From NCBI GenBank assembly GCA_965369325.1, contig CBDUQI010000092.1, positions 1-20,804 of the forward strand: 20,804 nucleotides of DNA, read 5' to 3'. The DNA is from CBDUQI01 sp965369325 (lineage in GTDB: Bacteria; Pseudomonadota; Gammaproteobacteria; Steroidobacterales; JBCBZW01). Shown piece by piece: positions 1-6,191 of the stretch (within the stretch, counting starts at the first letter, position 1; each line of letters opens with the position of its first letter). The notes under the pieces are model-generated. The model had not been told where the DNA came from. It did not search any database and saw nothing but the letters and a program-made list of their open reading frames with translations. A program made the translations under genes and the position numbers.

Positions 1-1296
1 CACCAGTTCGATACCGGGCAGCATCACGGCCAGCTCGACTGCGCGTTCTATCCACACACGCGAGGCGCTGCCACTAATGCGCAATTTTGCCCCGTCCATC
101 TCCAAGCTAACCTCCTCGCCCGGCGCCAGTACCTCACGGGCCCTTTGCAGAATCAGCGACGGCGCCAGCGACTGATACGGCTCGGTCTGATCGACCACCA
201 CGGTATCGAGGAGGCCCGCGCGCTGCACAATCTCATCCAGTGGGGCGGCCAACGGATCGCGCAACCCGTCGATCCGGTACTCGCCGCCCTGCAATTCCAC
301 CTGCGTGACCACCACGCCGGGCGCCTCCCGCAATGCATCGGTCAGCGCGTTAACTCGCTGGTGCTCGCGGTACTTCAGCCAGGACAAGGCGGCGATGGCC
401 GCCAGCAGCGTCAGCCCGATCAGCACCAGCGGCAGCATGCGTCGCAGACCGCTGCCTCCGACGTTATCCTCCAGCTGCTCGATGTCCACCACGCGTTCCA
501 GCTCGAAAGTGACATCGGTCATTCCAGTCGGATCGCCATCGAAAGCTTTGAATTTTTCGCCATAGCGCACGTGCATGGTTTCGACCAGCTCGGTCAGATC
601 GTTGCGCAGCGCGGGTGCGGCAATACCGCGGATGGCGCAGGCAAGCATGGCATCATGGCCGTGAATACCCCAAAGGGTAAAATCACCCACATCCGCGCGC
701 TGCAAGCGATCGCCCTCATTCACCTGAAAGGAATCGCCAACGAAGTCCTGCAACGCCATGAACATGGCAGACACCGCGTCGCTGTCTTTAGGCGCGCTGT
801 GGGTATGGTGTGCTTCGGCCATCAGCAAGCCGCTGCCGGGCTGAATCAAATAAGCGTGCTCTATGCGATAGCGCAACGTGCGCTGCATGACGTACTCGGG
901 AAATGACACGCCCGCACGCCACGCGTTCAAACGCCACACCACCTGGCGTCGGGGCGACAGACCAATCTCAATCGTGCGACTGAGGGACTGCACCATGGAG
1001 CGCACGGCGGCCGAAATGTAGCGCCGGATGGCCGGACCCATCGCGGGAAAAATCGCATCAGCTATGGTTTTGGGATCGCGCCGGATGGACTCGCGCAACA
1101 CATCCTCTACCGGCGCCTGCAACGCTATCGACAGCCGCTCGGGTGCCTGCGCGCTGGTGCGCTCAATCGATTGCGGGAGTACGTCGGCGATATCGGCGGT
1201 ACGGCTCTCGGGGCGCTCAAGCCGGCGCGTAATCGCATCGAGCGCCTGCTTCTCGTGGCCGAACAGAATGTCTTTGATTTTCTCGAGTTCGTTCAA
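1..1296 (-). CDS. OmpA-family-like membrane protein with BON-like repeats, C-terminus beyond left edge
   Basis: This frame is open from the stop of the upstream gene to the window edge, and at least 432 codons are visible. Residues 1–280 are a soluble helical region with the family-like stretches LPQSIER, PVEDVLRESI and ADAIFPAMGPAIRR, then WRLNAWRAGVSFPEYV and MFMALQDFVGDSF. I recall this architecture from proteins annotated as OmpA family in cyanobacteria and proteobacteria. One transmembrane helix follows at about residues 287–307, preceded by an RR pair. After it come two BON-like segments (about 312–360 and 375–432). A C-terminal OmpA peptidoglycan-binding domain would be expected beyond the edge but is not visible. 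The start is uncertain: TTG at 1296 begins right at the motif-bearing body (NELEKIKDILFG), while GTG at 1338 would add 14 Arg-rich residues with an AGG only two bases upstream. The gene follows the coiled-coil gene in the same frame. Its role is unknown; an envelope scaffold or sensor is inference. Confidence 0.8.
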   Translation of the reverse strand, partial: MNELEKIKDILFGHEKQALDAITRRLERPESRTADIADVLPQSIERTSAQAPERLSIALQAPVEDVLRESIRRDPKTIADAIFPAMGPAIRRYISAAVRSMVQSLSRTIEIGLSPRRQVVWRLNAWRAGVSFPEYVMQRTLRYRIEHAYLIQPGSGLLMAEAHHTHSAPKDSDAVSAMFMALQDFVGDSFQVNEGDRLQRADVGDFTLWGIHGHDAMLACAIRGIAAPALRNDLTELVETMHVRYGEKFKAFDGDPTGMTDVTFELERVVDIEQLEDNVGGSGLRRMLPLVLIGLTLLAAIAALSWLKYREHQRVNALTDALREAPGVVVTQVELQGGEYRIDGLRDPLAAPLDEIVQRAGLLDTVVVDQTEPYQSLAPSLILQRAREVLAPGEEVSLEMDGAKLRISGSASRVWIERAVELAVMLPGIELV

Positions 1297-1341
1297 TGCG
1301 ACAACCCGATGCTGGCGTAGTACGGCGCGCCGCCGCACAGC

Positions 1342-1908
1342 CTATTTTTCAGGAATCTCAAACTCGCGCTTAAGACGCAGCGCAACTTCAGAGAACAATT
1401 CGGCCATGTCCACGCGTGAGACTTTCTCGTCGTGCAACACGTTGGCCTCGCGGTTGAGGCTTTTTTCTATTTGATCGCGGTTGCTCATAATGGCCTCGCC
1501 CAGCTCAGCGCTGGTGTTGTGCAGAGCCGCCCGCATCTCGCGCCCCTCCTCGTCGGCCTTCTCCTGAATTTCAGCCAGTTGCTCCTGCAACTCCCGCTGC
1601 AGCGCCTGCGTGTATTCAGCGCCTTTCTCGGAATCGGTGCGACGCTCTTTGCGTTCGCGCGCGAGGGTATCGTGGATGGATTTGAGTTCGCCCTGAACGT
1701 ACTCATCCAGCTTGCTCAGACGGCGCCCGAACTCATCGGTAACTGCACGCAGTTTGTCGTCGAAAAGCTGCTCCATCTGGGCGAAGCGATGCTCGTAATC
1801 GCGCATCTGTCCACCGAAAAGAATCTCGCGAATCTGCTCGACGTCCTGGACTTCTTTGCCTTTGACTTTGTCGTCGCTTTTTGACTTGGTTGCGTCGCGT
1901 TTAGCCAT
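1342..1908 (-). CDS. coiled-coil protein of unknown function, partner of the downstream membrane protein
   Basis: This is a 188-residue soluble protein with no signal peptide or membrane helix. Residues 1–20 are Lys/Asp-rich and probably disordered. Residues 23–32 read VEQIREILFG, closely matching LEKIKDILFG near the start of the next protein (6 of 10 identical, the other four conservative). Residues about 35–170 are highly charged, with heptad-like hydrophobic spacing typical of a long coiled coil (for example QALQRELQEQLAEIQEKADE). The C-terminus SRVDMAELFSEVALRLKREF looks like a short amphipathic helix. No Shine-Dalgarno is strong before the ATG. The gene lies 51 bases after the response regulator and 45 bases before the TTG start of the membrane gene, so co-transcription is likely. 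I do not recognise a named family; a structural or adaptor role with the downstream protein is inference. Confidence 0.85.
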   Translation of the reverse strand: MAKRDATKSKSDDKVKGKEVQDVEQIREILFGGQMRDYEHRFAQMEQLFDDKLRAVTDEFGRRLSKLDEYVQGELKSIHDTLARERKERRTDSEKGAEYTQALQRELQEQLAEIQEKADEEGREMRAALHNTSAELGEAIMSNRDQIEKSLNREANVLHDEKVSRVDMAELFSEVALRLKREFEIPEK

Positions 1909-1914
1909 AATTAT

Positions 1915-1925
1915 TTCACTGTGAA
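1915..1925. promoter_or_regulatory. short palindrome between the response regulator and coiled-coil genes
   Basis: TTCACTGTGAA is an 11-base perfect inverted repeat with one central base. It lies 7 to 17 bases upstream of the coiled-coil start codon, where the ribosome binding site would be. It could be a small operator or a structure limiting translation initiation. Repeats of this length also occur by chance. Confidence 0.2.
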
Positions 1926-1959
1926 TTCAGCGCTTGCCCAAAAGCGCGCGAATCTACGA

Positions 1960-2679
1960 TCAGTCCTCCTGTGAGGTGGCCTCCTCAACTTCGGACAAAC
2001 GCTCCAACCGGTAGCCATGCTGGTAGATAGCCGTCAGCTGCCAGCCGTTCTCTTCGCGGAAGTTGAGTTTCTTACGCAGGCGGCTCATGTGGGTATCAAC
2101 CGTCCGGGTGTTCATGTCCGGATTGTTCAGTCCCCAGATGGTCTCCAACACGTGAGCGCGGGATACCACGCGCCCGGCGTTCTTAAACATGAACACGGCG
2201 AGATCGAATTCCCGATGCGTCAGGGTAACGGGCTGACCGTGCAGCGCGATGTGCTTGCGCTCGTTGTCGATTGTGTAGGGTTCCACCTCGGGCAGATCGT
2301 CTTCGGTCAGGCCACCGCGTGCACGACGGGCTAATGCGCTCAAACGCGCAAGCAGCTCGAATCGCCTAACGGGCTTGGACATATAGTCATCTGCACCCGC
2401 CTGCAATGCCTCTACGACGTCCGATTCTTTGTCCAACGCCGTGACCACAATCACCGGTGTGTAGTCTCGCCCGCTTTCGCGGAAGCGCTTGAGTACATCA
2501 ATTCCGCTCATGCCTGGTACCAGCCAATCCAGAATAAGGAGGTCGAAACTCTCGCGCAGCACAGTGCGCAAAAACCCGTCGCTATTGGCGTGATGGATAC
2601 AACGATGCCCGGCACCTTCCAGCCATTGAATAATGAGCTGGGCCTGTTCTAGGTCGTCCTCGAGTAATGCGATTCTCAT
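1960..2679 (-). CDS. OmpR-family response regulator
   Basis: This is a 239-residue two-domain transcription factor. The receiver domain (about 1–120) has the acidic pocket E7-D8-D9, the phospho-acceptor D51 in LILDWLVPGMSGID, T80, and K102 in SKPV. The winged-helix DNA-binding domain (about 132–228) has the family pattern LTHREFDLAVFMF and a recognition-helix region with RTVDTHMSRLRKKL, ending in GYRLERL. All phosphorylation residues are intact. No histidine kinase gene lies next to it. An Hpt gene lies 239 bases upstream on the same strand, which suggests a phosphorelay fed by a kinase encoded elsewhere. The sequence just before its ATG (gccgtaaattgac) lacks a Shine-Dalgarno, and a small reading frame ends one base before it, so translational coupling is possible. 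The genes downstream are candidates for targets or partners. Confidence 0.93.
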   Translation of the reverse strand: MRIALLEDDLEQAQLIIQWLEGAGHRCIHHANSDGFLRTVLRESFDLLILDWLVPGMSGIDVLKRFRESGRDYTPVIVVTALDKESDVVEALQAGADDYMSKPVRRFELLARLSALARRARGGLTEDDLPEVEPYTIDNERKHIALHGQPVTLTHREFDLAVFMFKNAGRVVSRAHVLETIWGLNNPDMNTRTVDTHMSRLRKKLNFREENGWQLTAIYQHGYRLERLSEVEEATSQED

Positions 2680-2680
2680 G

Positions 2681-2773
2681 TCAATTTACGGCACAACCGA
2701 ACCACGCCCAATCCCCGTGGGCGAAGGTCGACAACACCGCTGCTAAACCCTCAGCTTGGTCATTCCCCGTCAT
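2681..2773 (-). CDS. possible 30-residue small ORF, leader of the response regulator
   Basis: ATG at 2773 follows a purine-rich GAAGGGGAA with six bases between AAGGGG and the start. The frame encodes 30 residues (MTGNDQAEGLAAVLS, then ending HGDWAWFGCAVN) and stops with TGA one base before the ATG of the response regulator (TGAcATG). That start has no ribosome binding site of its own, so the small frame could load ribosomes for it. An in-frame ATG at 2818 would give 45 residues but has no Shine-Dalgarno. I recognise no homologue. The alternative is a chance reading frame inside an untranslated leader. Confidence 0.35.
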   Translation of the reverse strand: MTGNDQAEGLAAVLSTFAHGDWAWFGCAVN

Positions 2774-2810
2774 GGGATTCCCCTTCAGGCTGCATCCCAT
2801 CAGCCAACCG

Positions 2811-2830
2811 ATTTGCATTGTGCCACAAAT
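2811..2830. promoter_or_regulatory. nested inverted repeat upstream of the response regulator, possible operator
   Basis: ATTTGcattgtgccaCAAAT has 5-base outer arms, with a nested perfect repeat TTGTG-c-CACAA at 2818–2828. It lies in the 239-base gap between the Hpt and response-regulator genes, upstream of the small ORF. It could be a binding site, for instance for autoregulation. I could not place a convincing -35/-10 pair beside it; CACAAT read on the minus strand is the nearest -10-like hexamer. The rest of the gap (2774–2810 and 2831–2918) shows nothing else I can support. Confidence 0.25.
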
Positions 2831-2918
2831 ACAGATGCTTGCGCGTGAATGAAGCGCATTACCGGGCGTGCACCGAAATAACGCATCTCCCCAGCCGGGG
2901 GCCGCCACAACCGAACAA

Positions 2919-3236
2919 TCAGCCCGCCCGCACGTGAACGCGCTGCAGGTAGTTATCCAGCGCCGCCAGGCCACCGCGTACGGCCTCTGGGTCGCAACGC
3001 AGAGCGCTCTCCTCCAGCTCTCGGGCAATCCGACTGATCTCATCAAACCCGTAGGCTCCGCCGGAGCCCACCAACTGGTGAGCCACCACCTGAATCGCAG
3101 ATAGATCCCCAGCACCCAGCGCCGCCCGCAACTCGTTGACCTGCGTTCGGCGGCGCGCCAGATACTGAGGCGCCAGATCGCGCGTAGTCGGGTCGTCCAC
3201 GGTGACGTAAATCGGCTCCACGTTCTGAGTGTCCAC
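2919..3236 (-). CDS. stand-alone Hpt histidine phosphotransfer protein
   Basis: This protein of about 105 residues consists almost wholly of an Hpt four-helix bundle. The signature is VAHQLVGSGGAYGF, with the phospho-accepting His at residue 53. Around it are the typical helix RRRTQVNELRAAL before and ISRIARELEESAL after. Hpt proteins pass phosphate from the receiver of a hybrid histidine kinase to the receiver of a response regulator. The response regulator downstream on the same strand is the obvious candidate partner. The start is GTG at 3236, 8 bases after GGAG; TTG at 3239 is immediately upstream and also possible (5 bases from GGAG). The gene begins 35 bases after the purF stop, so it may be read from the purF transcript. 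No hybrid kinase is in the window. The Hpt identification is strong; the pairing is inference. Confidence 0.9.
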   Translation of the reverse strand: MDTQNVEPIYVTVDDPTTRDLAPQYLARRRTQVNELRAALGAGDLSAIQVVAHQLVGSGGAYGFDEISRIARELEESALRCDPEAVRGGLAALDNYLQRVHVRAG

Positions 3237-3271
3237 CAAATACTCTCCAGGTTCGGCCGGCAGAGGGGTTG

Positions 3272-4786
3272 CTAGACTGCTTTGACGATCGCGGCGGGCG
3301 GTGTCTTACGGCGGCGCTCGTGCTTGGACTTGGCAGCATCATTGCGGCGTGTCTCCACGCTGGCCAGATAGTCTTTGGTGACATCACCGGTAATGTACTC
3401 ACCAGAGAAACACGAGGTGTCGAAGCCATCGCAGCGAGCCCGACCGTGATGGACCGCAGCCTGCAGGTCCTCAAGGTCCTGGTACACCATCCAGTCGGCA
3501 CCAATGTGCTCGCCCACCTGCTCCTCGCTGCGCCCGAAGGCAACCAGCTCGCTGGCGCTGGGCATATCGATCCCGTACACGTTCGGGTGGCGTACAGGTG
3601 GCGCCGCGGAGGCGAAGTAAACTTTGAAAGCCCCCGCCTCACGCGCCATCTCGATGATCTGTTTTGAGGTGGTACCGCGGACGACCGAATCGTCCACCAG
3701 CAACACGGTCTTGCCGCGGAACTCCAGATCAATCGCATTTAATTTCTGGCGCACCGATTTTTTGCGCTCTTTTTGCCCGGGCATGATAAAGGTGCGACCA
3801 ACATAACGGTTCTTGATAAACCCTTCGCGATACTTAGCACCCAGCATATGCGCCACCTGCAAGGCACTAGTGCGGCTGGTATCCGGCACCGGAATCACCA
3901 CATCGATATCGTGTCCTGGGCGCTCTCGGAGGATTTTCTCCGCCAGTCGCTCGCCCATACGCAAACGAGCTTTATAGACCGAGATATTGTCGATAATAGA
4001 ATCGGGGCGAGCAAAGTACACATACTCGAATATGCAGGGCGTGTAAGGGGCTGGATCCGCACAGGAGGCTGACTGTAAGCGTCCGTTTATGTCGATGAAC
4101 ACCGCCTCGCCGGGCGCCACGTCGCGTTCCAGCTCAAACCCCTGGGCGTCCAGCGCAACGCTCTCCGACGCCAGCATGTACTCAGGTCCGTCGCTGGTGT
4201 CGCGCCGGCCCAACACCAGTGGGCGAATTCCATTGGGATCGCGGATGCCGACGATGCCGCGGCCCATGATCAATGCGACCACCGCGTAAGCACCCCGACA
4301 ACGTCTGTGCACCTGGCGTACGGCTTGAAAAATATCCTTGGCGCGAACCTCGGTTTTGGAAAGCTGCTGCAGCTCGTGCGCAAATACGTTCAGCAGCACT
4401 TCCGAATCCGAGCCGGTAGACAAATGCCTCAGATCGGTTTCCGCAAGCATGTTCGATAAGGAATCTGCATTGGTCAGGTTGCCGTTGTGCGCCAGACAAA
4501 TGCCGTAAGGGGAATTTACGTAGAACGGCTGTGCTTCGCTGGCACTGGAGCAACCGGCGGTGGGGTAACGAACGTGCCCCAGGCCCATGTTGCCGCGCAG
4601 AGCCGTCATGTGCTTTTGTTGAAACACATCGCGGACCAGCCCGTTCTTCTTACGCACATTCAAGCGCGTACCATCCGCAGTCACGATGCCGGCGGCGTCC
4701 TGGCCGCGGTGCTGCAACACTGTCAGCGCATCGTAAATGGATTGATTCACCGCAGACCGGCCGACGACGCCAACAATGCCGCACAT
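3272..4786 (-). CDS. purF: amidophosphoribosyltransferase
   Basis: This enzyme catalyses the first committed step of purine synthesis: PRPP plus glutamine gives 5-phosphoribosylamine, in the cytoplasm. The protein has 504 residues, the usual length. It begins MCGIVGVVG, whose Cys becomes the N-terminal nucleophile of the glutaminase domain after Met removal. This fixes the start at 4786 rather than at an upstream in-frame start at 4837. The N-terminal half has the glutaminase features LQHRGQDAAGI, GHVRYPT and the GICLAHNGNLTN stretch. The C-terminal half has the PRPP-binding loop VLLVDDSVVRGTTS at residues 361–374. It starts 4 bases after the cvpA stop, the classic cvpA–purF pair. Downstream is an Hpt gene instead of the metZ usual in Pseudomonas. 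Confidence 0.98.
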   Translation of the reverse strand: MCGIVGVVGRSAVNQSIYDALTVLQHRGQDAAGIVTADGTRLNVRKKNGLVRDVFQQKHMTALRGNMGLGHVRYPTAGCSSASEAQPFYVNSPYGICLAHNGNLTNADSLSNMLAETDLRHLSTGSDSEVLLNVFAHELQQLSKTEVRAKDIFQAVRQVHRRCRGAYAVVALIMGRGIVGIRDPNGIRPLVLGRRDTSDGPEYMLASESVALDAQGFELERDVAPGEAVFIDINGRLQSASCADPAPYTPCIFEYVYFARPDSIIDNISVYKARLRMGERLAEKILRERPGHDIDVVIPVPDTSRTSALQVAHMLGAKYREGFIKNRYVGRTFIMPGQKERKKSVRQKLNAIDLEFRGKTVLLVDDSVVRGTTSKQIIEMAREAGAFKVYFASAAPPVRHPNVYGIDMPSASELVAFGRSEEQVGEHIGADWMVYQDLEDLQAAVHHGRARCDGFDTSCFSGEYITGDVTKDYLASVETRRNDAAKSKHERRRKTPPAAIVKAV

Positions 4787-4790
4787 GGTG

Positions 4791-5321
4791 TTAGATATCC
4801 TGTTCTTGTTCTGCCTGTCCTGCCTGCGCTGATTCACCCGGCAGACGTTCGCCGATGGCCTCAGGCAGCGAGGACCTAATTATTTCTGCTACTTTTTCGC
4901 CGTAAGGGACGAGTGCCGATTCGCCCCACCAGGGCTCACGGGTAAGCTGCAGTACATCCGCAAACATCACCAGCACGCCAAATATCAGCACGCCGCGAGC
5001 AAACCCAAACATCATCCCCAGCACACGGGTGGTGCCGGTAAGCCCGGTCTTGTCCACCGCCACAGAAATCAATTCGGTAATCAGCCCGCCCACCAGCCGC
5101 ACGCCAACGAACAACAGAGCGCGCGAGGCCCACAGATTCAGTGCTGGTGAGGAGACGTACTCCTCCAGGCGGTACTCCAGCAACGGCGAGAACTGCCAGG
5201 CCACCCAAAAGGCGGCGACCCAGCTGACGATGGACAGCACCTCGGGGAAAAACCCACGATACAAACCGATCAGCATCGACAAGCCGATCAAGGCAAGAAT
5301 TATGTTATCTATGGCAATCAT
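4791..5321 (-). CDS. cvpA: CvpA family inner-membrane protein
   Basis: This is a 176-residue protein with about four hydrophobic helices in the first 125 residues: residues 4–20 and 27–45, one near 66–85, and one near 100–123. A hydrophilic Glu/Gln-rich tail follows. The helix-turn YRGFFPEVLSIVSWVAAFWVA and the segment DKTGLTGTTRVLGMMFGFARG are typical of CvpA. CvpA is named for a requirement in colicin V production in E. coli, and its molecular role in the envelope is not settled. The gene lies directly before purF, with 4 bases between them, as in many gammaproteobacteria. A PurR-box-like sequence lies about 70 bases upstream of its ATG. Confidence 0.93.
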   Translation of the reverse strand: MIAIDNIILALIGLSMLIGLYRGFFPEVLSIVSWVAAFWVAWQFSPLLEYRLEEYVSSPALNLWASRALLFVGVRLVGGLITELISVAVDKTGLTGTTRVLGMMFGFARGVLIFGVLVMFADVLQLTREPWWGESALVPYGEKVAEIIRSSLPEAIGERLPGESAQAGQAEQEQDI

Positions 5322-5392
5322 AACGGCGGTGAGATTCTATCATTAGTTGTCCGGACTTGTGGCGCTCACGCGCCCCCTATAAGGCAAAAAAA

Positions 5393-5408
5393 ATGCAAAC
5401 ATTTACGG
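5393..5408. promoter_or_regulatory. PurR-box-like operator upstream of cvpA–purF
   Basis: ATGCAAACATTTACGG matches the enterobacterial PurR consensus ACGCAAACGTTTNCGT at 12 of the 15 specified positions and keeps the CAAAC/TTT core of the palindrome. In E. coli the PurR operator controls cvpA–purF from just upstream of cvpA. Here the site spans the dedD stop codon, 71 bases before cvpA. A TTATAG hexamer (minus strand, 5382–5377) lies 10 bases downstream of the box but has no good -35. Pseudomonas is not known to use PurR, so the match may be accidental; the position is what makes it notable. Confidence 0.33.
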
Positions 5409-6149
5409 ATGGCGCACCACGGCTACCTCCTGACCCTCTTTGCTCAGACGGTCCGCCAGCCGCTGCGCCGCTGCGCGGTCCTGCTCCGGCCCCACACGCA
5501 CCCTGAACACCGTGGTCACACCGGTGGAATGGCGGGTAGTGAAGGCGCGGTAGCCATTTGACTTAAGTCGCCCCTGCAAGCCCTCGGCATTGTCCTGGCT
5601 GGCGAAGCTGCCGACCTGCACGGCCCAGGAATCCAGCGAGGAGCTCGCGGCCTGGGCTGGCGCGGATCTGACCGCCACCGCTGGCACCTCCGGGGCAGGC
5701 GCTGCGCGTTTTGGCTTAGGCGCCTGCGACACTGGCTTTGCGGCCGCCACCTTGGGTGGCGCAGCGGCGGACGGCTGCTTGGTGGCAGCTGTCCGCTCGG
5801 TTGCTGGGGTTTGACCCGTGTTCGCAAAGGGGCTGTCGCTGCTCGCATGGGGCTCAGAATCGGTGTTGACTTCGGGCCGTGAGAGCGGGAGCGCGGGCGA
5901 CTCGGGCTCAGCATCAGCCGGCAGCGCCGTCTGTGCGCTTAGTGTGGCTGCACGGGGCGCGCTGGAGGGATTGTTCAGATCGATGACTTTGCGGCGCAGA
6001 ACCGAGTTGCTAGGCGGCACCGGCAATTGTGCGCGGGTGCTGCCGCTCACGCCGTTGGACGACCCGTCCAGTACCCAGGGAATGAGCACAACGGCGCACA
6101 CCACAAGCACTGTGGCTCCAACTAAACGTTCCTGCAGGGCGCGATCCAT
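5403..6149 (-). CDS. dedD: DedD-like SPOR-domain cell-division protein
   Basis: This is a 248-residue bitopic inner-membrane protein. It starts MDRALQERLVGATVLVV, the typical DedD N-terminus, with a membrane helix at about residues 10–28. A long Pro/Ala/Ser-rich periplasmic linker follows (about 30–165). The SPOR domain at about 168–248 (SWAVQVGSFASQDNAEGLQ, then VFRVRVGPEQDRAAAQRLAD) binds denuded septal peptidoglycan. I chose ATG at 6149 by this conserved N-terminus; TTG at 6164 and GTG at 6161 lie in frame upstream but add only residues not seen in the family. No clear Shine-Dalgarno precedes any of them. The gene lies between folC and cvpA as in E. coli and Pseudomonas. Confidence 0.92.
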   Translation of the reverse strand: MDRALQERLVGATVLVVCAVVLIPWVLDGSSNGVSGSTRAQLPVPPSNSVLRRKVIDLNNPSSAPRAATLSAQTALPADAEPESPALPLSRPEVNTDSEPHASSDSPFANTGQTPATERTAATKQPSAAAPPKVAAAKPVSQAPKPKRAAPAPEVPAVAVRSAPAQAASSSLDSWAVQVGSFASQDNAEGLQGRLKSNGYRAFTTRHSTGVTTVFRVRVGPEQDRAAAQRLADRLSKEGQEVAVVRHP

Positions 6150-6191
6150 ATGAGCAGACACCAATAACAGCTCGGGTGCCGACCGGGCACT

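Noticed and set aside
145..906. Plus-strand reading frame of 253 codons
   Set aside because: It lies wholly antisense to the membrane-protein gene, whose translation has a coherent membrane helix and conserved stretches, while this one is His/Gln-rich without recognisable domains. It is a GC-rich shadow frame.
1432..1884. Plus-strand frame of 150 codons with hydrophobic stretches
   Set aside because: It is antisense to the coiled-coil gene; its apparent hydrophobicity arises from complementing Glu/Lys/Gln codons, and it has no promoter or ribosome binding site.
2681..3115. Minus-strand frame of 144 codons covering the Hpt–regulator gap
   Set aside because: Its first part overlaps the Hpt gene in another frame and gives a Trp/Arg-rich sequence without family features. 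Only its last 30 codons, with their own ribosome binding site, were kept as a tentative small ORF.
5361..5375. GGCGC-TCAC-GCGCC hairpin plus nearby run of eight A/T bases as a dedD terminator
   Set aside because: On the minus strand the T run comes before the hairpin, the wrong order for an intrinsic terminator, and the stem is only five pairs. On the plus strand no gene ends there.
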